A stretch of DNA of 41,672 nt from Muribaculaceae bacterium. Lineage in GTDB: Bacteria > Bacteroidota > Bacteroidia > Bacteroidales > Muribaculaceae. Below the pieces are notes generated by a model. That model ran no database searches and was not told the origin of the DNA. It was given only the letters and a program-made list of their open reading frames with translations. Below, one piece after another: positions 27,364-36,547 of the stretch. The position numbers and the translations under genes were made by a program. The stretch is taken from positions 1 through 41,672 of the forward strand of contig JAFLTM010000008.1 in the NCBI GenBank assembly GCA_022509225.1, given 5' to 3'. Position 1 is the stretch's first letter. Every line of letters begins with the position of its first letter.

Positions 27364-27397
27364 AAAAAATCCGGCTCTAATGAGTCGGATTTTTTTG
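27364..27397. terminator. Bidirectional intrinsic terminator after the EF-G-like gene
   Basis: AAATCCGGCTC, a TAAT loop and GAGTCGGATTT form a stem with one G-T wobble, flanked by an A run on the left and seven T on the right, 42 nt after the stop. Confidence 0.85.
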
Positions 27398-27472
27398 ACA
27401 ATTATAACCGGCCTAATACGCTCAATGTCCGAGCGTGCGATAAAATTCATCTTTTAGTAACATTGTTCTTTC

Positions 27473-27518
27473 TGTATGCTCATAAAAATGTAATTTTTTA
27501 CATTTTTATGAGCATACA
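27473..27518. repeat. Perfect 21-bp inverted repeat with 4-nt loop
   Basis: Positions 27473-27493 and 27498-27518 are exact reverse complements around TTTT. The outer arm begins TGTATGCTCAT. Neither strand has a T run after the stem, so it is not a standard intrinsic terminator. It lies between the converging EF-G-like gene and the RND operon. Confidence 0.9.
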
Positions 27519-27519
27519 A

Positions 27520-27562
27520 TTGTAAATTGATTTTATAATAGAATCAAAAGGAAAATTTACAA
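27520..27562. repeat. Second inverted repeat, 9-bp arms
   Basis: TTGTAAATT (27520-27528) pairs with AATTTACAA (27554-27562), and GATT/AATC inside can extend the hairpin. It starts two bases after the 21-bp palindrome. Apart from these, the terminator at 27364 and a 6-bp hairpin at 27418-27436, I see nothing in 27323-27610. Confidence 0.55.
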
Positions 27563-27610
27563 AACAGATTAGGTCAGTTGTGAATAATATTAACTATTGG
27601 AACCAGGTTA

Positions 27611-30600
27611 TTATTTTCTTTGGAGAATCATGATTGGTAATAGGAGGAAGATTGCTAGGAGTGAGAATACAAGGCCGCCCATCGTTCCCGCTGCGAGGGG
27701 GAACCAGAAAGATAATCTCGTTGAGCCGATAAGAAACGGGATAAAGCCTAAGACAGTTGAGAGAACAGTAAGCAACACTGCCACAATCTTGAAATTGAAG
27801 GCTTCGATATAACAATCCTTTGGTGTCCAATCCTGATGCTTTTTTCGCAAAGCGTTGAACTCATTTACAATGTAGATGGCTGCGTTAACTGTTATTCCAG
27901 CCAACAAGACAAAGGCTGCGAATCCTCCCTGGTCGAATTTTAGGTTGAAGAGATAGAAAGTCAGAAACACCCCGATAAATGAAACCGGTATGACAAGTAT
28001 AATGGCCAAGGGTTGACGCAATGAATTGAATAAAATCGAGGAAATAAAGAAAATGATGACTGCAACAAGCAAAATCAGCCAGTATTGTTTCGTGTTTTTC
28101 TCTTCGTACCAATACTCCATACCTTTCTCAGCCTTATAGCCAAGAGGAAGGAGCAGGTTCGCCTTGTCTATCATCCCCTCAAGCACTTTCTTGCCTTGGC
28201 TCGATGAACCAATATACTCGTATTGTAAGGTGACTATATATTCCTGGTCTTCCTTGACAATGTCTTTGGGAGCCTGACGCTTCTCAATCTTTGCGAAATC
28301 CTCAAGCTTATAGTAATTGTCGTTGATTTTAATCGGGATTTTCATAAATCCCCAGACATCACGGTTGTTTTCCGATGAATAAAGCTTTATGTTCTCAAGA
28401 CCATTAGGTCCCAACACCGTTCCCGAAGGAAGTCCGTCTGCCAATTCCCTAGTAATAGATTGGTACAATTGGTTTACAGAGATTTTATTTTTGGAGAGTT
28501 TTTCTTTGTCGATTTCAAGGTAAAATTCCGTGAAATCGTCTTTCCACCATGTGAACTCCGAATTTATCAATACTTCCTTGATTCTTCTGTATGTCAACAA
28601 AGAGTCCCTTATCTGTTCGGCATATTTCATCAGGTTGTCGTAGTTATATCCCGACAATTTGATGCCGGAACTTCCGGCGGTTTCCGCGACATCATTGTTA
28701 AATCCATTGTCCCGCAGCCCGTAGACGCTCCAGCTCCCCCCTCCCAAAGTCAAGGCGTGAGAGATTATTTTTGATTTGAGGCCGTAAGGATAATTGGTGT
28801 GCATGTAATCCGGTTTGAAATATATCCGTATACCGGCCCTTCGGGAATTATAGACATTGGTATGGAATTCTTTTATACCAATCTCTGACGCCAAAAAGAC
28901 CTCCATTCTTCTTATAAGTTCGTTCATTTGACCCAAAGTTGCACCATTCGGTAGGGTTGCGTTGACATAAATCACCGGTTCCTCGTTGCTACGGGAGAAA
29001 TATTCTCCGTTGTAGACTTTCTGAGCAAAAAGTCTGAGGGTGCCACCCAAAAAGGTATCCGCCCAGGGTTTGATTGTTTCCTTATAAAGTGAGGAGCCAA
29101 GAGTAGAGTTATATGTTTTCGACCAAAAGCCCTCTCCCTCAATCTTTTCGGGAAGAAGAAAGACCGGAAGGCCGAAAGCCAGAACAAACACACAACCAAC
29201 AGCCCATCTGAACCTTTGAAGAAAACTTAGGAATTTGGATTCGAATTTTCGCAGAAGTGAGGTCTGGGGCAAATCCAACACAACCGGGGAACCGGAATCT
29301 TTTGACCGGCGTGTCCTTACGTCAATTCTTTCTATCAGGGCCGGAACAAGGAACAGGGCCACAAAAAGGGAAATAATAAGGTTGATGAGCACCACCCAGA
29401 CGAAATCCTTCAGTCCCAAGACAGTTTTCTGGTCAAGGAAAAAGACTATCGACAGGGCTCCGATTGTTGTCAGAGTAGCTGCGAGTACGGCTGTGAAAGC
29501 CCTCAAGTCATGGCGACGGGTTATATGCTCGGTCATGACGATGATATTGTCGATAATAAGGTTAAGGGAAATTGTGATGCCGGCCAACGAATATAATTGG
29601 ATCTCTACCTTGAGGAGATAATAGAAAACGAAAGCCACAGCAATATTAATTGCCAGGCTTATGGCCACCATCAGGAGATAGCGGAGGTTGAGGGTGATGA
29701 GACCGACAAAAACCAGGAGAATAAGAACCGTCAGTCCCGTTCGGAAATAAATGTTGTCCAGTTCCTTGCTTATTCTCTGAGAGGCATCGTAGCTCAGGTC
29801 TATCAAATAACCCTTCGGCAAGGTTTCCTTAAGGCTTTGAAGAGTGTTCCGTATTTCCCTGCTCAATGCGATCTGGTTGGCATCCTTCGTTGCCGAAATA
29901 TTCATGTAGAGTGAATTCAGGCCGTTGATGCGGTAATAACTTAGAGGGTCTGCGTCAAGATGGCGTAAGGTGGCAATTTTATCGATGGTGATTATTCTGC
30001 CGTTGTTGTCATCCACTACAATGTTCTCCAGATTGAGGGAATCCTCTGTCTCAGTCATCGCCACGGTCAAGCCGGGTTGAAGGAACTCCCTTTCGTTTCT
30101 GTTTTTGGTTGCCTCCTGAATATCGCTAATATCTATGTCTAACAACTCTAAAAGATTGGAGTCATAGGTTAGTCTCCATTCCTTGGGTGTTGCACCCGAG
30201 AAATCCACCGATTCGACTCCATGGATTCTTGACAGGGCAGGCTTTATATAATTCTCGGCGTATGTCAGTATTTGGGAGGGGGGCTCGTCGGCGTTGACCG
30301 TGTAACTCATGAAGGGTCCGGCAGCATCGTCGTCTATCTGCTGAAGCGTAATCTCCGGATAGGAGGCGGATTCGGGCAAGTCGTCCCAAAGCTGCCTCAC
30401 GAGCATGGCAGCCTCAAACCGGGCCAGCTCCATGTCGGCGTTCCGGTCGAATTCCAAAGTAACGTAACCGTAGTCCTTACCGGAGCGTGAACTGATTTTG
30501 CCCACCCCTTGAATCCTTGCAAGCATTGATTCCAGCCTGTTGGTGATTTCGGACTCCACAGTCCGCGCAGAACCGTTCATCGTAAAACTGACGGTCAAAG

Positions 30601-30727
30601 ACGGAAGATTTTCAGAAGGGGAAAGTTTGACCGGAAGGCGAAAAGCAAGGAAACATCCCAAAAGAGCCACCGCGATGAAAACTACGATGACCGAAAAAGA
30701 GGGTATTCTTGCCTTCGGTTTCCTCAT
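27611..30727 (-). CDS. RND efflux transporter permease, second of two in the operon
   Basis: The 1038-residue inner membrane protein has the RND layout: one N-terminal transmembrane helix (about residues 10-30), a large periplasmic loop, a bundle of helices, a second loop, and a final bundle. The TM4 proton-relay region reads NLIIDNIIVMTEH, with Asp then Asn instead of Asp-Asp of AcrB; the TM10 Lys is replaced (GITVNAAIYI). It is therefore divergent from drug pumps of the AcrB kind. The ATG at 30727 begins 4 nt after the TolC-like stop; the in-frame TTG at 30763 lies inside that gene and is less likely. Being the last gene, it ends before the hairpin-rich intergenic region. Substrate unknown. 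Confidence 0.88.
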   Translation of the reverse strand: MRKPKARIPSFSVIVVFIAVALLGCFLAFRLPVKLSPSENLPSLTVSFTMNGSARTVESEITNRLESMLARIQGVGKISSRSGKDYGYVTLEFDRNADMELARFEAAMLVRQLWDDLPESASYPEITLQQIDDDAAGPFMSYTVNADEPPSQILTYAENYIKPALSRIHGVESVDFSGATPKEWRLTYDSNLLELLDIDISDIQEATKNRNEREFLQPGLTVAMTETEDSLNLENIVVDDNNGRIITIDKIATLRHLDADPLSYYRINGLNSLYMNISATKDANQIALSREIRNTLQSLKETLPKGYLIDLSYDASQRISKELDNIYFRTGLTVLILLVFVGLITLNLRYLLMVAISLAINIAVAFVFYYLLKVEIQLYSLAGITISLNLIIDNIIVMTEHITRRHDLRAFTAVLAATLTTIGALSIVFFLDQKTVLGLKDFVWVVLINLIISLFVALFLVPALIERIDVRTRRSKDSGSPVVLDLPQTSLLRKFESKFLSFLQRFRWAVGCVFVLAFGLPVFLLPEKIEGEGFWSKTYNSTLGSSLYKETIKPWADTFLGGTLRLFAQKVYNGEYFSRSNEEPVIYVNATLPNGATLGQMNELIRRMEVFLASEIGIKEFHTNVYNSRRAGIRIYFKPDYMHTNYPYGLKSKIISHALTLGGGSWSVYGLRDNGFNNDVAETAGSSGIKLSGYNYDNLMKYAEQIRDSLLTYRRIKEVLINSEFTWWKDDFTEFYLEIDKEKLSKNKISVNQLYQSITRELADGLPSGTVLGPNGLENIKLYSSENNRDVWGFMKIPIKINDNYYKLEDFAKIEKRQAPKDIVKEDQEYIVTLQYEYIGSSSQGKKVLEGMIDKANLLLPLGYKAEKGMEYWYEEKNTKQYWLILLVAVIIFFISSILFNSLRQPLAIILVIPVSFIGVFLTFYLFNLKFDQGGFAAFVLLAGITVNAAIYIVNEFNALRKKHQDWTPKDCYIEAFNFKIVAVLLTVLSTVLGFIPFLIGSTRLSFWFPLAAGTMGGLVFSLLAIFLLLPIMILQRK

Positions 30728-30731
30728 AAAT

Positions 30732-32219
30732 TCAGCGGACTCCCTGAATATTATCGAAATCAACGGTTATGGGCATGTCAAACTCAAAATCATAGAGCGT
30801 CAGCCTTCTTATCTTGAAATAATTAGCCCAGTAATTTTGCATTGCGGTGATGTAATTCTTGCTCGCCTCTTGCTGCCGGTTGTGGGAAAGTGTCAGGCTG
30901 TTGATATCAGCAGTTCCGATAATGAATCTCTGTCGAGTCTGGTAGTATGCCCTGTCTGCAAGATCCAAGGCTTCCTGGGCACTCTCGATAAGGCGCGTCT
31001 GGGTATGAAAGTCGTTGACTGTCATCATAACTTCTTGCTCCAGTTCCAGTTCCTGTTGTTTTGCCGCGATTTGTGCCTCGTTTAGATTGTTTTTGGCAAT
31101 GTTGTGCTGTCCCTTCTTCACTCCCCAGTCGAGCAACGGGAAAGATATGCTGACCGACACCAAATCTTGTTGAAGAAGGTTCCGATAGGATTGTGGGAAT
31201 GTCGGTGCCACCTGATTGAATCCAACGCTTGCATTCAGGTTGGCATTGAAATATTTTTGGATACCGGTGCGGCTCACTTCTCTTTGTGCCTCAAGTATGG
31301 TCTGACGATGTCCTGTCAGTTCGGGATTGTTTTTCCGCGCGTTTTCTATAGCCAAATCGAGTGGGATTTCAAAGAGAGCGGGTTTACCGGGGATTATCAC
31401 CTCGATTTCACTGTCTTTGTCGATTCCGAGATAAGAGGCCAATGCAAACATCCCTTTCTTTATACTTATGCGGGCGTTTTCAAGCGAGTTATCGGCGTTA
31501 ATCTTGTCTAATTTAAGTGTCAGGAGTTCGTCCTGGGAGATTGAGGCTATCTTGAATCTTCTTTCCCCGATTGCATAAAGGGTGTCGCAGGAAGCCACGT
31601 TTTCTTCTGCCAACCTGTATTCGGTCTGGGCCATTGCGAGATTGAAAAAGAGTTCGACCACTGTTTCAGAAACCGTTTCCATGTTGAAAACAAGCTCCTG
31701 CCGTGCCTTTTCATATTTGATCGGCTCAATTTTTCTGTCCCATCTGAACTGATTGAACCCGAGCAATTGCTGGGAGTAACCGATTCTCACGGGAACCGTG
31801 GAAAACTGGGTTGAGGAATATTCCCCGAAGTTTCGCATATACTCAAGGTCGCTCTCAACGTAAAGTGTTCCGCCGAGGAAATCCACGTTCTGGGTTATGT
31901 TCAGCCCCGCTGAAGCGCTAAACATCTGTTGGGGACGAAACACGTCGATGTTTTCATCGTAATTGTATCTCTGGGTTATGTATCTGTAATATTCCGCAGG
32001 AAGAAGGTTCAGGGATACGGAAGGAAGTCGGTTGGCCTTGAATGTTCGCCATTGCCAATAGCCGGCGTTGTAAAAATTCCGGTATCTGAAGGTTGATAGG
32101 GAACTGTCGTTTGCCATCTTGACTGCGTCTTGCAGGGAAAGAACCCGTTTGTCCCCGGCTTGACTCTGATAGGAAACCGACAGCAGAATTATTACGGATA
32201 AGATTTTCAGGACACGCAT
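30732..32219 (-). CDS. TolC family outer membrane efflux protein
   Basis: The 495-residue protein has a signal peptide ending near YQSQA, then the TolC opening motif LSLQDAVKMANDSSL and long amphipathic helices in two related halves (for example LAIENARKNNPELTGHRQ). It forms the outer membrane channel of the tripartite pump encoded here. The start overlaps the upstream RND gene by 13 nt, and the next permease starts 4 nt after its stop, so all four genes are likely one transcript. There is no lipobox, so the protein is not lipidated, unlike OprM types. Confidence 0.9.
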   Translation of the reverse strand: MRVLKILSVIILLSVSYQSQAGDKRVLSLQDAVKMANDSSLSTFRYRNFYNAGYWQWRTFKANRLPSVSLNLLPAEYYRYITQRYNYDENIDVFRPQQMFSASAGLNITQNVDFLGGTLYVESDLEYMRNFGEYSSTQFSTVPVRIGYSQQLLGFNQFRWDRKIEPIKYEKARQELVFNMETVSETVVELFFNLAMAQTEYRLAEENVASCDTLYAIGERRFKIASISQDELLTLKLDKINADNSLENARISIKKGMFALASYLGIDKDSEIEVIIPGKPALFEIPLDLAIENARKNNPELTGHRQTILEAQREVSRTGIQKYFNANLNASVGFNQVAPTFPQSYRNLLQQDLVSVSISFPLLDWGVKKGQHNIAKNNLNEAQIAAKQQELELEQEVMMTVNDFHTQTRLIESAQEALDLADRAYYQTRQRFIIGTADINSLTLSHNRQQEASKNYITAMQNYWANYFKIRRLTLYDFEFDMPITVDFDNIQGVR

Positions 32220-35200
32220 TGTTTTCGGTTGTATTTTAAGACATAGAGGAGAGGGATTACAAAGATGCTGACAAGAGTTCCGATAATCATGGAGCCTATC
32301 ATGGCGATTGCCAAAGGCCGTTGAAGTTCGGAACCCAAGTCGGAGGTGAAGAGCACAGGCACCATCGCCAGAATGGTGGTCAGGGAGGTCATCAGTATGG
32401 ATTTCAGTCTTCTCTGACCGGCGAGATGCACTGCCTTAATCATTTCAATTCCCTTTTTACGCAACTCGTTGATCGCATCTATTTTAAGGATTGAGTCGTT
32501 GACCACTATACCGCATGTGACAATGATGCCGATGGCGGACATGACGTTGAGGGTTTGACCGAAAATCCAGAGGGAGATAAGCGCGAATGTGACGTCGATG
32601 GGTATTTCAATCAGCACTATCAGGGGTTGGAAGAAACTCTCGAACTGTGCGCAAAGTATGAAATACATCAGCAGCAGAGATATAAGAAGGATAACTATGA
32701 GTTCCCTCATCATTTCCATATTGGAAAAGAGTGAGCCGGTGAAAACGGCGTCGACATTGCGGTCCCCAACGGAAATATCCATTATCACATCCATAATTTT
32801 GTCTGCTCCCTTCTTGTCAGAGTCGAATTCCAACGGAATATATTCCCCTCCGTTTCCTGCCGTTATGGTTTTGAAATCTGATGTTTTTCTTGATTTCAAA
32901 AGGCTTTTCAAGGGTATATGGGTGAAATTGCCCTCTTTGTCGGGAATTGTCGCGACAAGAGTTTCCTCAAGGGTTTTCCTAAGACTTGTGGAATCTTCCT
33001 TTATTTGAATTGGAATATAATCCCGGTTAGACCTCAATGTCCCTATTTGGTTACCTTTAAAAGCGACCCGGAGGGCTTTCATCACCTCCTGCGAGCTGAC
33101 ATGATAGAGGGCCAGTTTTTCATTGTCGATGATAAGCTCGGTTCTTTCCCGAAGAGGAATTCTTTCCACAGGTTGACTGATGTTTTGCTCCACCTTCCCC
33201 GCCATTTCTTCAATCTTTTTAATGCTGTTTTCCGAAGAGGTGTTTCTTATCGATATTTGGGCCACCAAAGGTTTTTCATCCGAGGAAAACACTTTTTCGA
33301 AAACGTTTTCGGGAGCTGAAAAGGAAATTTTTGCCTTGGGGTAACTCTCCTTTATCAGGTTTTCAGCGTGGGCTTTGATCTCATCAAGCTGTGAAGGATT
33401 GTCGACTCTGAGATAAATCTCAGCTTCCGACGTTGATTTCTCATCCGAGGCATCAACAAGGAAGTCTTGCAATCCGATGAAAGCGGAGTTTTCCTCGGTT
33501 GCTTGTGCGAGTTTTTCGAGAAGTTCGTTTGTTCTTGTCCGGTTCTCGTCGATGTTGACGTTTTCGTTCCATTCAATATTGACTATGGTTTCAGCACTGT
33601 CGATTTTTGGCATCCTTTCAGTTTTCAGGACGAAAAACAACCCGATACATCCGAAGGTTGCCAAAAGAGTGAAAACCAAGGTGATGAATTTATGGGAGAA
33701 AACAAAGTTGATACCCCAGTCATACCATCGGATTATCAACGGTTGGGTGGTTTTCGGATTTTCTGTTATATCAGTGATCTCCTCCAGTTCATGTTTTTTC
33801 ACTCTTTTCATTAAGAGGAAATAAAGAACAGGCAGGAGTGTTATGCCGACCACATAAGAAGAAGCCAGACCTGCTGTGATTGCAAAAGCCTGGTCGGCGA
33901 AGATGGCCCCGGCGATACCGCTCATGAATACCAGTGGCACGAACACTGCTATGGTGGTGAGTGAGGAACTAAACATCGGGGTTATCATCTCGGTGGTTCC
34001 CTGGATGCAGCTTTCCTCAAGCGTGTGGTGTCGTTGGCGGTATTGGGTGATGTTTTCTGCCACAATCACGGAATTGTCGATCATCATGCCGACTGCCAGA
34101 ATCAAACCGGCCAGTGAGATGATGTTGATGGAAATGTGGAAAAGGTAGAACAACAGGAAGGTCATGACCACCGCTACCATCACCGTCACTCCGATTATGA
34201 CCGGCAGCCGGCCGCTACGCATGAACAGTGCGCAGACAAGGAATACGAGGATAAGGCCTAAAATGAGGTTTTGCTCCAGATTGCTGATTGTGAAATCCAG
34301 CAATTGGGTTTGGCTGCGACTCTTAGAAAACTGCAGCTCCGGATAGAGCCCGGAAAAGTAGTCGATACTGCTGTCGACGGCCTTCTCAAGATTGTCCATG
34401 CTTTCGTTGGCCTGTTTGATAACGGCCATTGTGACAGCCCTTTTACCGTTATGGTAGGAATAGCCTGTCGGTTCAGTCTCCTTGATGTCGACCTCGCAGA
34501 AATCACCGATAGTGAAAATCCTTCCCTCTTTTACAATTGGTATGTTCCTGACATCTTCCGGAGTGGTCAGGGTGTTGGAAATGTGAATGTCGTATTCATA
34601 ATGTCCGTCACGCACTGTCATGCTTCCGGGCTCCACATTTGCCGATTCCAACGCATCTTCGATTTCATCCGTGGTGATTCCGCCACTCTTCATTGCAGAC
34701 TGATTCGGAACGATACGTAGTTGACGCTCCGGCACTCCCGTTATGTCAATCATCGCCACTTCCGGTTGTTGCTCCAATCGTCTTCTCACAATTTCGTCGG
34801 TTAGTTCACTGAGTTCAAGGAAGTTGTCGTCGTCTTCTTTTGATGTGACATGGACATAGACAACCGGGATATCGGTTGCGCTTGCCTTCACGGCCTTTGG
34901 ACGGGAGATGGTTTTGGGCAATGCGTTCATGGCCGCGTCGATTTTCTCGTTCACCTCGATGAATGCAAAGTCAGTGTTTACTCCGTAGTCAAGTGTTAGT
35001 TTGATTATTGCCGAACCGTCTCGGGTCTCGCTTTTGAGTTCCTCAAGTCCGTTGACCTGCATCAACTGACGACGGACGGGGGTGACCACACTCGTTTCCA
35101 ATTCCCTGGCTGAATAGTTACCCTCGGTTATTTTCACTGTGATGTGGGGGATGGATATGTCGGGCAATAGAGAAACCGGAAGGGTGAAAAAGGTCACCAC

Positions 35201-35269
35201 CCCCACGATTATGAGGGCGAGATAAGCCATAAGTACGGCTATGGGCCGGTGAATCAGGAATTTGATCAT
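32207..35269 (-). CDS. RND efflux transporter permease, first of two in the operon
   Basis: This 1020-residue permease is a typical HAE-like RND pump. The N-terminus MIKFLIHRPIAVLMAYLALI is the first transmembrane helix, followed by LPVSLLPDISIPHITV and the pore domains. TM4 has VGMMIDNSVIVAENI (Asp-Asn) and TM10 has CGIVVNDSILKIDAINELR, so the AcrB Lys940 position is Asn and the following residue is Asp. The start overlaps the membrane fusion protein stop by 4 nt (ATGA). It and the other permease of this operon share the overall fold but differ strongly in the relay residues and loops. They may form a heterotrimer in the manner of MdtBC, which is inference. Confidence 0.92.
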   Translation of the reverse strand: MIKFLIHRPIAVLMAYLALIIVGVVTFFTLPVSLLPDISIPHITVKITEGNYSARELETSVVTPVRRQLMQVNGLEELKSETRDGSAIIKLTLDYGVNTDFAFIEVNEKIDAAMNALPKTISRPKAVKASATDIPVVYVHVTSKEDDDNFLELSELTDEIVRRRLEQQPEVAMIDITGVPERQLRIVPNQSAMKSGGITTDEIEDALESANVEPGSMTVRDGHYEYDIHISNTLTTPEDVRNIPIVKEGRIFTIGDFCEVDIKETEPTGYSYHNGKRAVTMAVIKQANESMDNLEKAVDSSIDYFSGLYPELQFSKSRSQTQLLDFTISNLEQNLILGLILVFLVCALFMRSGRLPVIIGVTVMVAVVMTFLLFYLFHISINIISLAGLILAVGMMIDNSVIVAENITQYRQRHHTLEESCIQGTTEMITPMFSSSLTTIAVFVPLVFMSGIAGAIFADQAFAITAGLASSYVVGITLLPVLYFLLMKRVKKHELEEITDITENPKTTQPLIIRWYDWGINFVFSHKFITLVFTLLATFGCIGLFFVLKTERMPKIDSAETIVNIEWNENVNIDENRTRTNELLEKLAQATEENSAFIGLQDFLVDASDEKSTSEAEIYLRVDNPSQLDEIKAHAENLIKESYPKAKISFSAPENVFEKVFSSDEKPLVAQISIRNTSSENSIKKIEEMAGKVEQNISQPVERIPLRERTELIIDNEKLALYHVSSQEVMKALRVAFKGNQIGTLRSNRDYIPIQIKEDSTSLRKTLEETLVATIPDKEGNFTHIPLKSLLKSRKTSDFKTITAGNGGEYIPLEFDSDKKGADKIMDVIMDISVGDRNVDAVFTGSLFSNMEMMRELIVILLISLLLMYFILCAQFESFFQPLIVLIEIPIDVTFALISLWIFGQTLNVMSAIGIIVTCGIVVNDSILKIDAINELRKKGIEMIKAVHLAGQRRLKSILMTSLTTILAMVPVLFTSDLGSELQRPLAIAMIGSMIIGTLVSIFVIPLLYVLKYNRKQCVS

Positions 35270-36324
35270 TGTGCGAAGCTGACCGGGGATTCGTGAGCCA
35301 GATTTTCGTTGCCGTTTATAATGACTGTTTGTCCGGATTGCAGACCATCCTCAACCACATAGCTGTCAAGATTTTCGGCACCAGTCGCTACATAGTTCCA
35401 ATATGCTTTGCCATCCTTGAGGGTGAAGACCACCTGTCGGCCGTTTCGCAACACAACGGCACTTTTGGGAATCACCAGGGAGCTTTCCAACTCCCGGTTG
35501 ATTTTGACCCGGGCGTTGAGTCCGTCGATTAGTCCCGTGCTTTTGTCAAGGTTGGCCTTGATTTTGATCTGACCGTTTTCATCGACAACGGGGTTTATCT
35601 CGACTATTCTACCAATGTAGGTTTCCGAAGTTGAAAACGGCATGACATCAACCGTGTCTCCGATTTTCACAAGCCCGATTTCACTGTCGAGCACAGGAAA
35701 TTCAATCGACATTGCTCCGTCGCTGATAATCCTCATCGCCGGCTCGCTTGCGGGCGAAAGAGAATGTCGCTTAAGGTTTACGTTCGCCACGACTCCGCTG
35801 AATGGTGCCTTTAGGATTGCTTCCTCTATTTCCCTTTTGGTGGTCTGATAACTTGCCTCAGCCTTGTCGAGACCGCTTCTGACTCTTGCCAGGTTCATTA
35901 CCTCGGCCGGAATCTGTGACATCTTTTCCGGATCGAATCCCTGTCCGATTAGCACGTCTTGTAGCTCTAATTTTGCCTGGGCTATGTCTGTTTCGTTCTG
36001 TTTCAGTTGTTTCTCAAGCTTGTATGTATCAAGCGAGGCCAACCTTTGACCTTTCTCTACGTGCTGACCGTTGTGCACAAGCACTTCTGCCACTATATCA
36101 GGTCCGCGGAAAGACAGGTCGGCGAATTCACCGGCATGAACCTTGCCGTTGCTGACGACATTTGCCGAGAAAACTGTGGGCACCAAGTACATTGTATCCA
36201 CCTGAGCCTTGGTATCCGGGGATGATGTCTTGATTTCCTCGTTCTCAGTTTGCTTGTCCCCGTTTTTATCTGAACAAGCAAACAGGAAAACGAATAAAAA
36301 TATGATAAGGGTTAATTTTTTCAT
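35266..36324 (-). CDS. RND efflux membrane fusion lipoprotein (HlyD/AcrA type)
   Basis: The 352-residue periplasmic adaptor has a lipobox LFAC (C17), a barrel-sandwich hybrid (GEFADLSFRGPDIVAEVLVHNGQHVEKGQ and its partner ILKAPFSGVVANV), a short helical hairpin between them, and beta-barrel and membrane-proximal domains. The ATG at 36324 gives a standard lipoprotein signal; the longer reading from a TTG at 36378 adds 18 residues before it and has no support. It is the first gene of the operon. A TATTTTTG at 36383-36376 fits the -7 element but has no good -33 partner, so the promoter is not settled. No regulator gene is adjacent; the nearest genes upstream belong to the NVEALA/propeller group. 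Confidence 0.9.
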   Translation of the reverse strand: MKKLTLIIFLFVFLFACSDKNGDKQTENEEIKTSSPDTKAQVDTMYLVPTVFSANVVSNGKVHAGEFADLSFRGPDIVAEVLVHNGQHVEKGQRLASLDTYKLEKQLKQNETDIAQAKLELQDVLIGQGFDPEKMSQIPAEVMNLARVRSGLDKAEASYQTTKREIEEAILKAPFSGVVANVNLKRHSLSPASEPAMRIISDGAMSIEFPVLDSEIGLVKIGDTVDVMPFSTSETYIGRIVEINPVVDENGQIKIKANLDKSTGLIDGLNARVKINRELESSLVIPKSAVVLRNGRQVVFTLKDGKAYWNYVATGAENLDSYVVEDGLQSGQTVIINGNENLAHESPVSFAQ

Positions 36325-36412
36325 CACTTTAGGTTTTAGGAACACTTCGTGACTTTGAATTTTGGGTTTATTTAGCAAAAATAATCTATTTCTTGTAAAC
36401 TTATCTTTGGGC

Positions 36413-36484
36413 TATAAAATAGAATAAACAAGAATTCAGAACCAGACTTTTCACAACAAAAATCTTTTATTTCAAAATAGTGCC
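36413..36484. repeat. 72-nt direct repeat, copy A
   Basis: This segment matches 38221-38292 at 66 of 72 positions. It sits directly after the propeller gene terminator on the minus strand and ends inside its hairpin. It marks the end of a duplicated module. Confidence 0.85.
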
Positions 36485-36503
36485 AAGATTAGTTCTTGGC
36501 ACT
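36479..36503 (-). terminator. Intrinsic terminator of the first propeller gene
   Basis: AGTGCCAAGA (36479-36488) pairs with TCTTGGCACT (36494-36503) around a 5-nt loop. On the minus strand it continues into ATTTTGAAATAAAAG. It ends the 36548-37723 gene and isolates it from the efflux operon. Confidence 0.7.
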
Positions 36504-36547
36504 GTTTCTAACTATCAATTTATTATTTCTATTTAAAAACCTTATTA

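Noticed and set aside
27473-27518. Mobile element or MITE
   Set aside because: The palindrome is only 46 bp, has no flanking target duplication and no second copy in the window.
29235-29914. Long plus-strand open frames opposite the RND permease
   Set aside because: They are antisense to a gene with clear RND motifs throughout and encode Arg/Ser-rich sequence without any domain.
33467-34720. Several plus-strand frames of 90-149 codons opposite the first RND permease
   Set aside because: Overlapping each other in different frames and lacking domains, they reflect codon bias of the permease gene.
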